Assembly: GCF_000383235.1 (NCBI RefSeq)
Contig: NZ_KB910941.1
Coordinates: 1 to 64,000 of the forward strand
Source: Bacillus sp. 123MFChir2
Lineage (GTDB): Bacteria > Bacillota > Bacilli > Bacillales > Bacillaceae_G
Reading direction: 5' to 3'
Length of the DNA: 64,000 bases
Part shown: piece by piece, positions 16,803 to 26,257 of the stretch
Layout of the letters: each line of letters starts with the position of its first letter
How positions within the stretch are numbered: position 1 is the first letter of the stretch
Made by a program: the position numbers and the translations under genes
The notes under the pieces: model-generated
The model's database searches: none
What the model saw: only the letters and a program-made list of their open reading frames with translations
Told to the model about the DNA's origin: nothing

Positions 16803-17348
16803 ATGAAAGAAAAAAAGCTTGATATACTGTTTCATCCGATTCGTTTTCAACTGATTCAAGAGTTTATCGGAGGAGAGAAATTAACAGCCAAGCAGCTTGC
16901 GAAAAAGTTACCGCATATTCCACAAGCGACGTTATATCGTCATTTAGATAAACTAACGACAGCGCATTTATTGCAAGTTGCTCAGGAAACGCAAATACGA
17001 GGAACGATTGAAAAGTTATATGCCTTAAATTTCAGTATGGCTAGCGTTTCACAAAAGGATTTGCAAGACGTAACGAAAGAAGAACATATGCAGTATTTTA
17101 TGATGTTCACCACCCAGGTTATGGCAAGTTTTAAAGATTATTTGCAGCAAGATCATGTTGATTTTGAAAAAGATGGAGCCGGGTATCGACAAGCAAGTTT
17201 TTATATGAGTGATGAGGAGTTTCAAGAGTTTGCACAGGAAATGAGTGGAGTATTTTTAAAAGCAATGGAGCGTAAACCATCTCCAGAGCGAAAGCGAAGA
17301 ACGATTTCAACAATTGTTATTCCTGAAAGAAATAAGAAGGGAGAATAA
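16803..17348 (+). CDS. Winged-helix transcriptional regulator (ArsR-like HTH)
   Basis: A 181-residue DNA-binding protein. The N-terminal third is a winged HTH (HPIRFQLIQEFIGGEKLTAK, then QLAKKLPHIPQATLYRHLDK, recognition helix around residues 37-52). The remainder is helical without a recognisable ligand domain. It lies five bases before an alpha/beta hydrolase gene and probably regulates its own small operon. A GGGAG site precedes the ATG. The effector is unknown. Confidence 0.75.
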   Translation: MKEKKLDILFHPIRFQLIQEFIGGEKLTAKQLAKKLPHIPQATLYRHLDKLTTAHLLQVAQETQIRGTIEKLYALNFSMASVSQKDLQDVTKEEHMQYFMMFTTQVMASFKDYLQQDHVDFEKDGAGYRQASFYMSDEEFQEFAQEMSGVFLKAMERKPSPERKRRTISTIVIPERNKKGE

Positions 17349-17353
17349 ACGAT

Positions 17354-18298
17354 ATGGGGAAAGAATTGTTCGTTACAATTGAAAGTGCAGTTTCACTTCA
17401 AGGAACGCTAACAATTCCAGCATATGATGCAGCGACATATCCAGCTATTTTATTGATTGGTGGAACGGGAAAAGGAGACCGAGATGGAAATGTTCGCGGT
17501 TTATCGCTACGTTTATATAAAGACTTAGCGGATTATTTCACTTCATTAGGATTTGCGACTTTGCGTTATGATAAGCGTGGTACGCATAAAAGTGAAGGTG
17601 ATTATTATAAAACAGGTGTTACAGATTTAATTGATGATGGTGTTGCTTGCGTACGTTTTTTAAAGGAGCATCCACAAATTGATCCAAAGCGAATCGTCAT
17701 TGTAGGTCATAGTGAAGGAGCATTACTTGCGCCAGCAATTTATGTAAGAGAATCCGTTGCTAATTTAATTTTACTTAGCGGTGCAGCTGAACCTTCGAAA
17801 ACATTACTGCCAAAGCAAATGAAAATGGTAGTGAAAGAATTAGAAGAAGCATCCGGATTTCGAGGATGGCTATACCGTTTTTTAAAACTTCCACAACGTA
17901 TTCAGAAACAAAATGAAGCGCAGATGGAAAAAATACAACAATCATCAAAGCCTGCTTTGCGAATCAAAGGGGTAAAGGTAAATGCAAAGTGGCTACGTGA
18001 ACAATTTCAATATAATGTCGTAGAGTATTTAGAGAGAGTAACGTGTCCGGTTTTGGCAATTACGGGAGACCGTGATATACAAGTACCGCCAGAACAGGCA
18101 AGAGATATTGCGGAATATGTAGCAGGTGAGGCCGAGTGGCATATCATCCCTAATATGAATCATATTTTACGAGAAATCGAGAAAAATCATACCATGTTAG
18201 GGCTAATGAAAGAATATAAGGGGCTTGTGAATAAAGAGATTCAAGAGGAATTATTGAATGTTATGAAGGAATGGTTGGCAAAGTATAACCTTCCATAG
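17354..18298 (+). CDS. Alpha/beta hydrolase
   Basis: A 314-residue serine hydrolase. It has an oxyanion/core strand AILLIGGTGKGDRDGN, a nucleophile elbow VGHSEGALL with Ser120, a likely acid in ITGDRDIQVP and a His in NMNHILRE. It resembles dienelactone hydrolase/acyl-peptidase-like esterases of Bacillus. No signal peptide is seen, so cytosolic. It is translated with the upstream winged-helix regulator (gap of five bases, GAAGGGAG between them). Substrate not inferable. Confidence 0.85.
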   Translation: MGKELFVTIESAVSLQGTLTIPAYDAATYPAILLIGGTGKGDRDGNVRGLSLRLYKDLADYFTSLGFATLRYDKRGTHKSEGDYYKTGVTDLIDDGVACVRFLKEHPQIDPKRIVIVGHSEGALLAPAIYVRESVANLILLSGAAEPSKTLLPKQMKMVVKELEEASGFRGWLYRFLKLPQRIQKQNEAQMEKIQQSSKPALRIKGVKVNAKWLREQFQYNVVEYLERVTCPVLAITGDRDIQVPPEQARDIAEYVAGEAEWHIIPNMNHILREIEKNHTMLGLMKEYKGLVNKEIQEELLNVMKEWLAKYNLP

Positions 18299-18336
18299 GG
18301 AAAAAGAATGAATAAATATTAAATCAAAAGACAAAC

Positions 18337-18382
18337 GAAAATGAAAATAGAGAAAAGGGATCCCTTTTCTCTATTCATTTTC
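18337..18382. terminator. Palindromic bidirectional terminator
   Basis: Arms GAAAATGAAAATAGAGAAAA and complement with GGGATCCC at the centre, between convergent genes; it overlaps the 3' end of the acetyltransferase gene. Confidence 0.85.
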
Positions 18383-18886
18383 TTCATGTAAAAACAGCAT
18401 CATATGCTCTTCATCCCAATATTGGTCATTATATTTTAACGAACGCTCTTGTACACCAAATGTTTTAAAGCCTAACGATTCGTAAAGCTTTTTTGCACCT
18501 TCATTGCCAACGACAACATCAAGCATAAGTTGTTCTACTTCTAATTCTTTTGCTTTTTCAATTGCTGCTTGCATCAGAGCTTTTCCGGCGCCCATTCCGC
18601 GCGCTTTTGGAGAGACATAAACAGAACCAATTTTTGCTTTATGTTCTTGCTTTAAAAATGATTTTGTTTCTAAAGTTGCCACGCCAACTAAATCGTCGTC
18701 TTTAAAAGCACCAAGCGTGTAATTTTCGTTTTGGTCTAATATTTGCGCTTTATATTCAACAGGATCTTCCTTATTAATAATATCTTCATAAGAAGAACTG
18801 AACGCTTCTGGATTTTGTTTTAATCCCTCGACACGAAGTGCTAAATAAATTTCTGCGTCTTTTTTTGTTAATACACGAATTTCCAA
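18371..18886 (-). CDS. GNAT-family N-acetyltransferase (paralogue A)
   Basis: About 171 residues with a complete GNAT fold: AKIGSVYVSPKARGMGAGKA is motif A with the R-x-x-G-x-G acetyl-CoA loop, and VVGNEGAKKLYESLGFKTFG is motif B. Proposed start is a TTG at 18886, which lies 9 bases after GGAGG and aligns with the start of its paralogue at 22692; the frame is open to an ATG at 18895, but that ATG touches the GGAGG. Substrate unknown. The paralogue at 22186-22692 shares most residues, suggesting a local duplication across the two-component operon. Confidence 0.85.
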   Translation of the reverse strand: MEIRVLTKKDAEIYLALRVEGLKQNPEAFSSSYEDIINKEDPVEYKAQILDQNENYTLGAFKDDDLVGVATLETKSFLKQEHKAKIGSVYVSPKARGMGAGKALMQAAIEKAKELEVEQLMLDVVVGNEGAKKLYESLGFKTFGVQERSLKYNDQYWDEEHMMLFLHEENE

Positions 18887-18979
18887 TTGTATCATCCTCC
18901 AATTCTTTGGTGGTAATGTTATATTTTATATTAAAATCCTAATACTTTCAAAAAATAGGCTTGATATATGAAATGTTTT

Positions 18980-19106
18980 AATATTTCTACATAAAAGTCG
19001 CTGCTATGGAGAAACATGTGGCTTGCACTGCCCGTGGCAGAAAAAGGCCCTGACCGCTATTAAGCATGGCCAGACGCTCTCACCCACCCATAAAAGGGGA
19101 AGTGGG
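18980..19106 (-). repeat. Interspersed MITE-like repeat, copy 4 (shortened)
   Basis: Reverse-orientation copy recognisable by GTCGCTGCTATGGAG, CGTGGCAGAAAAAGG, CCTGACCGC and GGCCAGACGCTC. The middle part (AAACAAAG segment) is missing. Confidence 0.75.
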
Positions 19107-19107
19107 T

Positions 19108-19283
19108 AATATATCAATTTTTATGTTTCAACATATAAGTTACTGCTATGTAGAAAACATCATGCCCTCCACTTGCATGCTCCCTTTGTTTAAAACCTCG
19201 CATGTGGTAAAAAAAGGCCCTGACCGCTACTAAGCGCGGCCAGACGCTCTCGCCCATCTAAAAAGAAAAAGGTTTTATGATAG
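19108..19283 (-). repeat. Interspersed MITE-like repeat, copy 5
   Basis: Second reverse-orientation copy in tandem with copy 4 (GTTACTGCTATGTAG ... CGCATGTGG ... CCCTGACCGCTAC ... GGCCAGACGCTCTCGCCC). It reaches the 3' end of the histidine kinase gene. The two copies fill the spacer. Confidence 0.8.
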
Positions 19284-20660
19284 CTATTTAATAGGCAGTT
19301 CTATCGTAAATGTAGTTCCGACTCCGATCTCGCTCGTTACTTGTATAGACCCACCATGTGATTCTACAATTTCTTTTGCAACAGCTAAACCAATACCTTT
19401 TCCTCCAGTTGCTCGTGTCCGCGATTTATCAACCCGATAGAAACGGTCAAAAATATGTGATAAGTCTTCACATGGAATTCCTTCCCCTTCATCTTGCACT
19501 TGTATAAGAAAAGTATGCTCCTTTTTTAATACTCGTACTGTAATATGAGTATTCTCGTGAGAATGCTGATGTGCATTATGTAATAAATTGAGCATAACTT
19601 GCTCCATGCGGCGGTCATCGATGCACACATATAAATCTTCTTGGCAATATAAAGAGATATCGATTTGCTTTTTTTTAAGAGATGGTTTTATTTTTTCGAC
19701 CATACGCTCGGCGAATGGTAAAAGTGAAACTGGCTGTTTTTTTATCGAAAATTGGTGTTGTTCAAGCTGCGCCAGTTCAAATAAGTCTTGGACGAGTTCC
19801 GTAATATTTTCTGTTTCTTCTTCAATGATTTGTAAATATTCTTCCCGTTCTTCTTTAGATAAAGACTCTCTTTTGGCAACTTTTGTGTATCCTTTTACAT
19901 ATGTAAGCGGAGTGAGTAATTCATGTGCGACGCTGGCGAGAAACTCGTTTCGTTCTTTTTTCATATATATTAACTCACTAGAAAGCTGTTCGATTGTTTT
20001 TGCTAAGCTGCCTAATTCATCATTACTTTTAATATCTAACGTAATGGGTTCATTTTGTTTCATCAATTTTTCAGTTGCTTTTTTCATCTTTATAAGTGGA
20101 TTTGTAATAACCCTTGAAAATAAAAATACTAAAATTGTTGTAAGAGCTACTGTCAATGCACCGACGGTAACGAATTGTTGTGTTAATCGACAAATCATCG
20201 CTTTTATAGAGGCAGTTTCTAAAAACATATGGACATAGCCAATTACGACTCCATGTTTTACAATGGGGCTGGCTGTTGAAATATGTTTTGATTCTTTCCA
20301 GTTATCTTCTGTGATCATGCCATCTCTAGGAATGTATGTAATCTTTTGTTTAAGCTGTTTGCGTATATCTTCTGTAACAGGATCAGAAGAGTCGATAATA
20401 TGACCTGTTGCATCTGTTATGACAAGTTTTGTATGAGAAGGTGAATTTGATTCCATTGCTGCTACGCGTTCAAAGATGCCTTCCCTATAGCGTTTTTCGA
20501 TAATGTTACGATACCAAGTTCCTTTTTCTAATAAGGCCGCAGTTTCTTCATCTACACGCATTTGTGCCAATGTTGTATGAAAGGATACAAAGAGTACGGA
20601 TTCAATGCAAAAAGCTAATAATAAAAAGTACGTCCCAAGCTTTATAGAAAGTTTATTCAT
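19284..20660 (-). CDS. Two-component sensor histidine kinase
   Basis: A 458-residue membrane kinase. It has an N-terminal membrane helix (residues 7-27), a ~130-residue extracellular sensor, a second helix near 166-188 (VGALTVALTTILVFLFS), HAMP, then HisKA with LASVAHELLTPLTYVKGY (phospho-acceptor His) and HATPase with N box LLHNAHQHSHE, GEGIP and GGKGIGLAVAKEIVESHGG. It is encoded downstream of its OmpR-type regulator with a 69-base gap that contains a short repeat. The signal is unknown. Confidence 0.92.
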   Translation of the reverse strand: MNKLSIKLGTYFLLLAFCIESVLFVSFHTTLAQMRVDEETAALLEKGTWYRNIIEKRYREGIFERVAAMESNSPSHTKLVITDATGHIIDSSDPVTEDIRKQLKQKITYIPRDGMITEDNWKESKHISTASPIVKHGVVIGYVHMFLETASIKAMICRLTQQFVTVGALTVALTTILVFLFSRVITNPLIKMKKATEKLMKQNEPITLDIKSNDELGSLAKTIEQLSSELIYMKKERNEFLASVAHELLTPLTYVKGYTKVAKRESLSKEEREEYLQIIEEETENITELVQDLFELAQLEQHQFSIKKQPVSLLPFAERMVEKIKPSLKKKQIDISLYCQEDLYVCIDDRRMEQVMLNLLHNAHQHSHENTHITVRVLKKEHTFLIQVQDEGEGIPCEDLSHIFDRFYRVDKSRTRATGGKGIGLAVAKEIVESHGGSIQVTSEIGVGTTFTIELPIK

Positions 20661-20678
20661 TATGATTCACAACCTTTT

Positions 20679-20728
20679 TCTGTACTAACAGGCAGTAAGA
20701 CCCCCACTGACGGAAATTTCACTTTATC
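20679..20728 (+). repeat. Second short repeat family, copy 1
   Basis: Contains GGCAGTAAGACCCCCACTGA and GGAAATTTCACTTTAT, shared with copies near 52141, 54911 and 63183. It lies between the stop of the response regulator and the start of the kinase gene. Confidence 0.65.
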
Positions 20729-20729
20729 C

Positions 20730-21407
20730 TTACGAGGGCCCATTTTTCCATTTGTAACCTATTTTATAAACAGTTTCTAGATAATCTTCGATAGGAAATC
20801 CTGCTTTTCGAAGTTTTTCACGTATATTACGAATGTGAGAATCAACAGTACGATATTCAATATCTGTTTGAAATCCCCAAATGAGTTCGATAAGCTCATC
20901 GCGGCTATAAGCACGGTTTATATTTTGTAAAAAGAGTCCAAGTAAGGAAAACTCAATTGGTGTGAGAGAGAGTTTTTCATCATATACAGTTACGGTATGT
21001 CTCGTTTTATCCCACTCGATGCCGTTAAAATTTATAAATCCTTCTTTCTTCGTACGACGGAGGACAGCTTCTATACGAGCAATTAATACTTGTTCATCAA
21101 ATGGTTTTGTAATATAGTCATCAGCACCTAATGTGAGTCCTTTCACCATGTCATAATTTTGATTACGTGCTGTTAGCATAATAATAGGAACATTACTGAT
21201 TTGCCTAATTTGAAAGCAAGCCTCCCAGCCATCCGTGTTTGGCATCATTACGTCTAATAAGATAAGATCAAAATCTTTTTGCTGAACGAGTTCAAGTGCT
21301 TCTTGACCTGACGTTGCTTTCATACAAAAATGTCCACGCGGACTTAAAAATAAATCTAATAAGCGAAGCATGCGTTCTTCGTCATCTACTAATAATAGTT
21401 TGGCCAT
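20730..21407 (-). CDS. OmpR/PhoB-family response regulator
   Basis: DNA-binding partner of the downstream kinase. It has a receiver domain (KLLLVDDEERML with the acidic pair, DLILLDVMMPNTDG with the phospho-acceptor Asp, IIMLTARN, DYITKPF with the conserved Lys) and a winged-helix output domain (LTPIEFSLLGLFLQN ... SRDELIELIWGF ... RTVDSHIRNIREKLRK). The ATG at 21407 lies 9 bases after GAGGTG; a GTG at 21419 would overlap that site. About 225 residues. Confidence 0.93.
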   Translation of the reverse strand: MAKLLLVDDEERMLRLLDLFLSPRGHFCMKATSGQEALELVQQKDFDLILLDVMMPNTDGWEACFQIRQISNVPIIMLTARNQNYDMVKGLTLGADDYITKPFDEQVLIARIEAVLRRTKKEGFINFNGIEWDKTRHTVTVYDEKLSLTPIEFSLLGLFLQNINRAYSRDELIELIWGFQTDIEYRTVDSHIRNIREKLRKAGFPIEDYLETVYKIGYKWKNGPS

Positions 21408-21454
21408 AACGATGTACACCTCAAGTTTTCATTATTTACTCTTGTATTAATGTT

Positions 21455-21589
21455 TGTATATCTGAATTTTAAAAACGACATAAAAACCTCTTTCTTCTCC
21501 TGCCACATGCGAAGTTTCAAGGCAAGTAGCGATCATGTTATATTCCGCATAGCAGCGACTTATATGCCAAAAATTTAAAATGAATTTAT
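21455..21589 (+). repeat. Interspersed MITE-like repeat, copy 6 (internal deletion)
   Basis: Has both ends (AAAAACGACATAAAAACC and GCATAGCAGCGACTTATATG) and TGCCACATGCGAAG, but the central GGGCGAGAG...GGTCAG block is absent. Confidence 0.75.
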
Positions 21590-21834
21590 GTAGAAGGAAA
21601 AGATAGGAGAGTCAAACTTTCACGAATAGAAGTTTCCTCCTATTATTATTCTACATGAACTTTACAAAAAACACTGTTCATATGGTAAAGAAAAGGACAA
21701 TTGCCATAAAAAATGCACTACTTTTGCACATTTTTCTTTTATAATAGGCAATGTAGCAGCACAAAAATACCCTATGTTGCGACATAACGTCATGTCATTT
21801 TGATTTCAAAATGGCAAATTCCATTCTATTGTGT

Positions 21835-21908
21835 ACGTGGGATAGAGAACATTTTTCGTATTCACCTCGCATCGGATAAGAAAAATTTCTATCTCACGTC
21901 TTTTTTTT
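21835..21908 (+). ncRNA. Long hairpin followed by U-tract; possible small RNA or terminator
   Basis: ACGTGGGATAGA and TCTATCTCACGT, plus ATTTTTC and GAAAAAT inside, form a long imperfect stem of about 65 bases ending in eight T. It lies in the 528-base gene-free spacer upstream of a 38-residue peptide gene, with no plus-strand gene before it that would need a terminator. No promoter is convincing. The rest of the spacer holds repeat copy 6. Confidence 0.4.
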
Positions 21909-21935
21909 GATTGTAGATAAAAGGGGATTTAGATA

Positions 21936-22052
21936 GTGAACAAAAAAGATCTTGAAAAGCAGAAACAAGAACGAAATGTAGTTATAATCTGCATTGCGGT
22001 ATCAATGATGATTATCGTTGTTTGTGCTAGAAAGTTTTTTTGGTTGTTATAA
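21936..22052 (+). CDS. Small single-pass membrane peptide
   Basis: Thirty-eight residues from a GTG start preceded by AAAGGGGAT. A charged N-terminus (MNKKDLEKQKQERN) is followed by one hydrophobic helix (VVIICIAVSMMIIVVCA) and a short basic/aromatic tail. It is followed by a strong terminator, so it appears to be an independent transcription unit. No family recognised. Confidence 0.6.
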   Translation: MNKKDLEKQKQERNVVIICIAVSMMIIVVCARKFFWLL

Positions 22053-22080
22053 AATAAATTGGTTTGTTATAGATGAAAAG

Positions 22081-22107
22081 CCTCGCACTACATAGTGCGA
22101 GGTTTTT
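22081..22107 (+). terminator. Terminator after the membrane peptide
   Basis: CCTCGCACTA/TAGTGCGAGG stem, 2-base loop, then TTTTT. Confidence 0.88.
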
Positions 22108-22185
22108 GTAATGTAAAAATAATGATACATGAGAAACACCCACTTCATTTGCAGGAGAGTGAGTATTTTCATGTTAAAAGAAGAT

Positions 22186-22692
22186 TTAAGCATTGAGAAA
22201 TAACATCATATGTTCTTCATCCCAATATTGTCCGTTATATTTTAAAGCACGTTCTTCTACACCAAATGTTTGGAAGCCAAGTGATTCATATAGTTTCTTT
22301 GCCGGTTTATTTCCAGTAACCACATTAAGCATAATCTGTTCTATATCTAATCTAGGGGCATTTTCAATGATAGTTTCAATTAACGCTCTTCCAGCACCAA
22401 GACCGCGTGCTTTTGGAGAAACGTATACAGAGCCAATTTTCGCTTTATGCTCCTGTTTGACAAGTGGTTTTATTTCAAGAGTGGCAATACCGATTAATTC
22501 CTCTTCTTGAAAAGCACCTATCGTAAACTTTTCAGGGTTATCTAACCGTTTTGCAATAGCAGCAACGGGATCTTTTTGTTTCATAATATCTTCATAAGAG
22601 GAACCAAATGCTTCTGGATTTTGCGTTAAACCTTCTATGCAAAGTTGTAAATATATACTTGCATCTTCTTTTGTTAATACACGAATATTCAT
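22186..22692 (-). CDS. GNAT-family N-acetyltransferase (paralogue B)
   Basis: A 168-residue paralogue of the protein encoded at 18371-18886, with the same acetyl-CoA loop (AKIGSVYVSPKARGLGAGRA) and motif B (KPAKKLYESLGFQTFGVEER), identical at most positions. AGGGGG lies about 10 bases before the ATG. Substrate unknown. It is monocistronic. Confidence 0.87.
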   Translation of the reverse strand: MNIRVLTKEDASIYLQLCIEGLTQNPEAFGSSYEDIMKQKDPVAAIAKRLDNPEKFTIGAFQEEELIGIATLEIKPLVKQEHKAKIGSVYVSPKARGLGAGRALIETIIENAPRLDIEQIMLNVVTGNKPAKKLYESLGFQTFGVEERALKYNGQYWDEEHMMLFLNA

Positions 22693-22760
22693 ATTAGTTA
22701 ACCCCCTAATGGTTTTTATGTAATGAAATTATATATTAACTTTATTAACTATTCAATAGG

Positions 22761-22926
22761 TATATATAGATGCAAATTGAAAAACTAACATAAAACCCTT
22801 TTCTTTTTCGGTGGGCGGGAGCAACTGGCCATGCATAAAAATGGTCATGGCTTATTTCTGCCACATGCGCAGGTTCCTTTTTTTCATAGTAGCAATCTAT
22901 ATGTAAAAAAGTAAATTGGATTCATA
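22761..22926 (+). repeat. Interspersed MITE-like repeat, copy 7
   Basis: Begins TATATAGATGCAAATTGAAA and shows TGGGCGGGAGCAACTGGCCA and TGCCACATGCGCAGG. The left third is nearly identical to the copy at 38883, pointing to a common sub-family. Confidence 0.8.
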
Positions 22927-23079
22927 TAAGTAAAAAATGACATAAAACTCTCTTTCTTTTTTGAGAGGGAGAGAGCAACTGGCCGTGCATAGAAACGGTC
23001 AATGCCCTTTTCTGACACGTGCCATGTTTTAAACAAAGGGAGCTAGACAAAGATATCGAAAAATAAAGTGAATTTATAT
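22927..23079 (+). repeat. Interspersed MITE-like repeat, copy 8
   Basis: In tandem with copy 7; AAAAAATGACATAAAACTC, GAGAGCAACTGGCCGTGCAT, GACACGTGCC and AAACAAAGGGAGC are recognisable. The right end is degraded. The pair fills the spacer between the acetyltransferase and fdhD. Confidence 0.75.
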
Positions 23080-23109
23080 CAAAAGATTTCTCATATGAGA
23101 AACCTTTTG
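23080..23109 (-). terminator. Terminator of fdhD
   Basis: CAAAAGATTTCTCAT and its near complement form a stem 16 bases past the fdhD stop, with T-rich flank on the minus strand. Confidence 0.65.
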
Positions 23110-23125
23110 AGCGCTCTATTTATGC

Positions 23126-23923
23126 TTACTGATACCCTTCAATTCGTTCCGGGTGTGTGTAAATATTACAAGAATCACCGCGAATAAAGCCAACAACAGT
23201 AATTCCTAAATCATGAGCAAGTTCTAGTGCTAATTTTGTCGGAGCGGATTTGGAGAGGACAATTTCACAGCCGATTTTTGCAACTTTAAGTAAGATTTCA
23301 GATGAAATGCGTCCGCTAAAGGCAATTACTTTTCCTGTTATTGGAATGTTTCTTTGTAAGCAATATCCGTAAATTTTGTCTAAAGCATTGTGACGACCAA
23401 TATCCATTCGTGAAACGAGAATTTGTTTTTCATCACATAATGCAGTGTTATGTACACCGCCTGTTTCTTTGAAAGTGATAGAGGATTGCTGCAGGTCCTT
23501 CATGAGACGAAAGCAATCTTCAGGCCTTAAGGTAATATGAATATCGTGCATCGTTTTTGCTTTTGCGGCATCATTTACAAAGACAAACCCTTGTCTGCTT
23601 TTGCCGCAGCACGATGTCACATATCGTTTGTTATAGCAAGTTTGATAGAGTGGATTTGTTTGCGTCGTTGTGACATGCGCAAATCCTTTTTCTTTTTGAA
23701 TCCATAATTGTTCAATATGTTTATAGGAAGGAATAATACCTTCTGATACTAAGAAGCCAACGACCATATCTTCAATATGATCAGGTGTACAGACAATTGT
23801 TACATATTCTTCACCATTTAGTTTAATTGTAAGTGGATATTCTGTTACAACCTCATCATCTTTTTGATGAAACGTTCCACCCTGATAACGAACCATTGTA
23901 TATGTGCTTTGAACAGACTCCAT
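23126..23923 (-). CDS. fdhD: Formate dehydrogenase accessory sulfurtransferase FdhD
   Basis: A 265-residue cytosolic maturation factor that transfers sulfur to the molybdenum cofactor of formate dehydrogenase. Family landmarks are PLTIKLNGEEYVTIVCTP, VGFLVSEGII, YVTSCCGKSRQG (the cysteine region that carries the persulfide), TGGVHNTALC, DIGRHNALDKIYG and FSGRISSEILLKVAKIG. AAAGGGGAAAG precedes the ATG. It is divergent from a chemoreceptor gene and 2.3 kb from the formate dehydrogenase-like gene at 26258, its probable client. Confidence 0.95.
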   Translation of the reverse strand: MESVQSTYTMVRYQGGTFHQKDDEVVTEYPLTIKLNGEEYVTIVCTPDHIEDMVVGFLVSEGIIPSYKHIEQLWIQKEKGFAHVTTTQTNPLYQTCYNKRYVTSCCGKSRQGFVFVNDAAKAKTMHDIHITLRPEDCFRLMKDLQQSSITFKETGGVHNTALCDEKQILVSRMDIGRHNALDKIYGYCLQRNIPITGKVIAFSGRISSEILLKVAKIGCEIVLSKSAPTKLALELAHDLGITVVGFIRGDSCNIYTHPERIEGYQ

Positions 23924-24139
23924 ATGACTTTCCCCTTTATTATATTTGGCGAGAAGACCTCCACCTCACTTCTCTGAAACGATAGGTGGGGGTAGTTCAA
24001 TAATTATTCTCCCACGTTTATCATAAGGCATAAAAAAAAGAAAAGCATTCGTTTTGTATATAAATCGATCAACAGCTTTACTAATTTTTATATTATAAGA
24101 TATATAACGTAATATATAAATTAGTAAGGATGTGGTTTG

Positions 24140-25858
24140 ATGTCAATTCTAAAAAACAGTAAAATTGGTACGAAGTTGAATACATTAATGATTACAGCTA
24201 GTATTGCATGTATTCTCTTATCCATTATAGGGGTTATCTCTTTAAAGAAAACGGCCGAAACTTCTACAGATATGTATGATGAAAGGTTACTTCCAATTTT
24301 TTGGATAGAATCTATAGAATCTAATTTCTACTACCGTAATTGTAATTTTATGGAACTTATGATTACAACTGATGAAACAAGAAACAAAGAATTAATAAAT
24401 AATATAGCTCAAATGCAAAAAGAAAATGATGAGTTATTAAAAAAATTGGACTCTAAGGTCAAGTCACAAGAAGAAAAGCAATTGTACGAGAATTTCAAAA
24501 AAAACTTTCAAGAATACAGAACTCGAGCGCAAGAAGCGCAAAATTTAGCATTAAACAATAAAAATGAAGAAGCTTATACTTATTATGTAAAAAACACTGA
24601 ACCCGCTATGCAAAGTACAACTAAATCTATTCACGAACTTGTGCACTATAATAGTAGCAAGGCAGAACAATTACAAAAAAATAATACGAACAGTGCAGAT
24701 ACTACAATACTGATGTTTATTATTATTTCCGTTATTGCGGCTGTAATTATTACATGTATTGGATATATCATTAAAATAGCGATTAAACGTCCGATTGATT
24801 TATTACAACATGATATAAATCAAGTAGCGGATGGAAATCTAGTCATACGTACTTCGTATCAAGCAAATGATGAATTAGGAGCTATTGTTACCTCTTTTAA
24901 TAACATGTTAGATAATTTACAACAATTAATCGAAAGAATACAAGTAACAACACACGAAGTTACTTCCTCTACCGATAGTTTGTTACAGAATACAAAACAA
25001 GCATCTACCATATCTCACGAAGCTGTTCAAACAATTAATGAAGTAAACAAACAAATAGAAGGACAAGTTATTAATATTCATGAAAGTTCAACAGCAATGA
25101 ATGACCTAACAAATGGCGTTCAAACAGTAGCTGAATCAGCAGCAACTGTTGCTGAAGTATCTGTTACCACAACAGATCGTGTAAATAACGGAAGTAAAGT
25201 AATCAAACAATCTATTACGCAAATGAATAATGTTCATACAGTTGTCGAAGAAACATCTGCAGTAATAGAACGCCTTATTATGCGTACACAACACATCGAT
25301 AAAGCTTTACACGCGATTACGAATATTGCGGAACAAACAAACTTACTTGCTTTAAATGCTGCAATCGAAGCTGCACGTGCAGGAGAAAATGGAAAAGGCT
25401 TTGCAGTTGTTGCAGCTGAAGTGAGAGATTTAGCTGAACAATCCAAGCAATCCGCAAATGAAATCAATAATTTAATTAAATCCATCCAACAAGATACAAA
25501 AGATACGGTTCAAATCATGAGAAAAGGACACGAAGAAGCTACACAAGGAAGAGATGCTGCTAATGAAGCAGACGAAGCCTTTTCAACAATTATGAAAGAT
25601 ATTCATAAGATAACACGTCAAATCCAAGAAGTATCAGCTACAACAGAAGAAATGTCTGCTGGAACTGAAGAAATTAACGCTTCACTATCAGCAGTATCAG
25701 AAACTTCTACAAAAGTAGCGAAAGATACAAATCAAACCGTACAAGCCATTCAAACACAAGCATCATCCATTACAGAAATAACAAATCAATCGATGCGAAT
25801 AAGGAAAAAAATCGAAGAATTAGAAGGATTAATTTCACAATTTAAAATTAAAGAATAA
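24140..25858 (+). CDS. Methyl-accepting chemotaxis protein with four-helix-bundle sensor
   Basis: A 572-residue chemoreceptor with a first helix at residues 10-32, an all-helical ~150-residue extracellular region of the 4HB_MCP type (acidic, many Q/N/E/K heptads), a second helix near 190-212 ([19 protein letters not shown]), HAMP, and a signalling hairpin with [25 protein letters not shown] lies upstream of the ATG at 24140; a TTG at 24137 is in frame but not needed. Monocistronic between fdhD and the formate dehydrogenase genes. Confidence 0.9.
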   Translation: MSILKNSKIGTKLNTLMITASIACILLSIIGVISLKKTAETSTDMYDERLLPIFWIESIESNFYYRNCNFMELMITTDETRNKELINNIAQMQKENDELLKKLDSKVKSQEEKQLYENFKKNFQEYRTRAQEAQNLALNNKNEEAYTYYVKNTEPAMQSTTKSIHELVHYNSSKAEQLQKNNTNSADTTILMFIIISVIAAVIITCIGYIIKIAIKRPIDLLQHDINQVADGNLVIRTSYQANDELGAIVTSFNNMLDNLQQLIERIQVTTHEVTSSTDSLLQNTKQASTISHEAVQTINEVNKQIEGQVINIHESSTAMNDLTNGVQTVAESAATVAEVSVTTTDRVNNGSKVIKQSITQMNNVHTVVEETSAVIERLIMRTQHIDKALHAITNIAEQTNLLALNAAIEAARAGENGKGFAVVAAEVRDLAEQSKQSANEINNLIKSIQQDTKDTVQIMRKGHEEATQGRDAANEADEAFSTIMKDIHKITRQIQEVSATTEEMSAGTEEINASLSAVSETSTKVAKDTNQTVQAIQTQASSITEITNQSMRIRKKIEELEGLISQFKIKE

Positions 25859-25869
25859 AAAGTATTTAT

Positions 25870-25975
25870 AAATGGGGCCCCGCCACATTGCTATCAAGCT
25901 AAGATTTTAAAGTACCCCCAAAACGAAAAATTTGTGATTTTTAAAGTACCGAAATTCATTTTTTTGTTTTGGGGA
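25870..25975. repeat. Stem-loop element in the fdhA upstream spacer
   Basis: The 400-base stretch 25859-26257 contains CCCCCAAAACGAAAAA (25915-25930) and TTTTTTTGTTTTGGGG (25959-25974) as an inverted pair, with TTTTAAAGTACC occurring twice at 25906 and 25939. The composition (GGGGCCCC at the left edge) differs from its AT-rich surroundings. It looks like a small mobile or repeat element but no second copy exists in the window. Confidence 0.4.
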
Positions 25976-26205
25976 ACAACCAATTTCTTAAGTTGATGGG
26001 CATGCGCTCCCTCCCCAAAAAAGAAAAGGTTTTTTCATGCCATTTTTCATTTTGTATTCACATACATCCCTTGGTTATTATTTATATTCTACGATATAAT
26101 AGAATCGTAGTCATATACATCAATTGTAAGTTTATTTTATACATCAAGAATCTACTTCTAAGAACTTTTTTCTGTTTTGAAAAAGAGCGTATAGCAACAC
26201 TGTTT

Positions 26206-26219
26206 TGAAAACGTATTCA
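26206..26219 (+). promoter_or_regulatory. Cre-like site upstream of formate dehydrogenase (weak)
   Basis: TGAAAACGTATTCA matches the CcpA-site consensus TGWNANCGNTNWCA at all but one fixed position. It lies about 40 bases before the fdhA start. Confidence 0.3.
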
Positions 26220-26257
26220 AAAGGTGTTGTATGGTTGGTTGTAAGGAGAGGGTAAAG

